Source of the DNA: JAUILA01 sp964563925
GTDB taxonomy: Bacteria; Bacteroidota; Bacteroidia; Cytophagales; Cyclobacteriaceae
NCBI GenBank assembly: GCA_964563925.1
Contig: CAZLZD010000074.1
Coordinates: 1 to 14,669 of the forward strand
DNA: 14,669 bases
Reading direction: 5' to 3'
Shown here: piece by piece, positions 14,640-14,669 of the stretch
Layout of the letters: each line of letters begins with the position of its first letter
Position numbering within the stretch: the first letter of the stretch is position 1
The notes under the pieces: generated by a model
What the model was told of the DNA's origin: nothing
The model's input: only the letters and a program-made list of their open reading frames with translations
Databases searched by the model: none
Program-made: the position numbers and the translations under genes

Positions 14640-14669
14640 TGTAGGTCCCGTGGCGACTCCGGCGCAGCC

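Noticed and set aside
1..14669. CRISPR arrays, tRNA or rRNA genes, insertion sequences, toxin-antitoxin or defence gene clusters
   Set aside because: Scanning both strands by eye shows no spaced direct repeats, no tRNA-like cloverleaf, no transposase or nuclease motifs. The DnaB-like gene stands alone without replication or phage neighbours.

Overview
The window comes from a member of the Bacteroidota, most likely an environmental Cytophagia- or Saprospiria-like lineage; I would not go below phylum with confidence. The reasons are the exported-protein repertoire (an OprO/P-type porin, a CarboxypepD_reg protein, a VCBS-repeat protein, small lipoproteins), promoter-like sites of the Bacteroidota type (TTG about 19 bases before TAnnTTTG), the near absence of Shine-Dalgarno sequences, and a proline-catabolic dehydrogenase of the Bacteroidota type. 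GC content is moderate throughout, and I see no mobile element, phage gene, tRNA, rRNA or CRISPR array. It reads as a chromosomal stretch of short, mostly independent transcription units.

Left part (1-4685). On the minus strand are the N-terminal end of an exported M24B Xaa-Pro aminopeptidase, cut by the window edge, and a predicted outer-membrane barrel protein. Divergent from these is a two-gene plus-strand unit: a PQQ-dependent dehydrogenase with a cytochrome c domain inserted in its propeller, followed by an exported seven-repeat VCBS/FG-GAP protein. The junction of the two genes is a 20-bp tandem duplication.

Middle part (4700-8675). Three minus-strand genes come first: a stand-alone DnaB/RecA-fold protein that has lost every catalytic residue I can align, a small lipoprotein, and a four-helix membrane protein. 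A plus-strand pair with an 8-base overlap follows, encoding bPH2 (YdbS/YdbT-like) membrane proteins.

Right part (8784-14639). Here lie a phosphate-selective-type porin behind a recognisable promoter, an exported protein of unknown function, an unlisted 30-codon membrane micro-ORF, and an exported CarboxypepD_reg protein with a GTG start. Next is an ArsR-type regulator translationally coupled to a YjjG-like HAD phosphatase, and finally a complete 1-pyrroline-5-carboxylate dehydrogenase (proline to glutamate) with its own -7 box.

The genes do not form one obvious pathway. The most unusual item is the degenerate DnaB-like protein at 4700-5347. Next are the micro-ORF at 10970-11062 with the strong palindrome at 10836-10854, and the duplicated gene junction near 3458-3507. 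I did not find a complete new multi-gene system.
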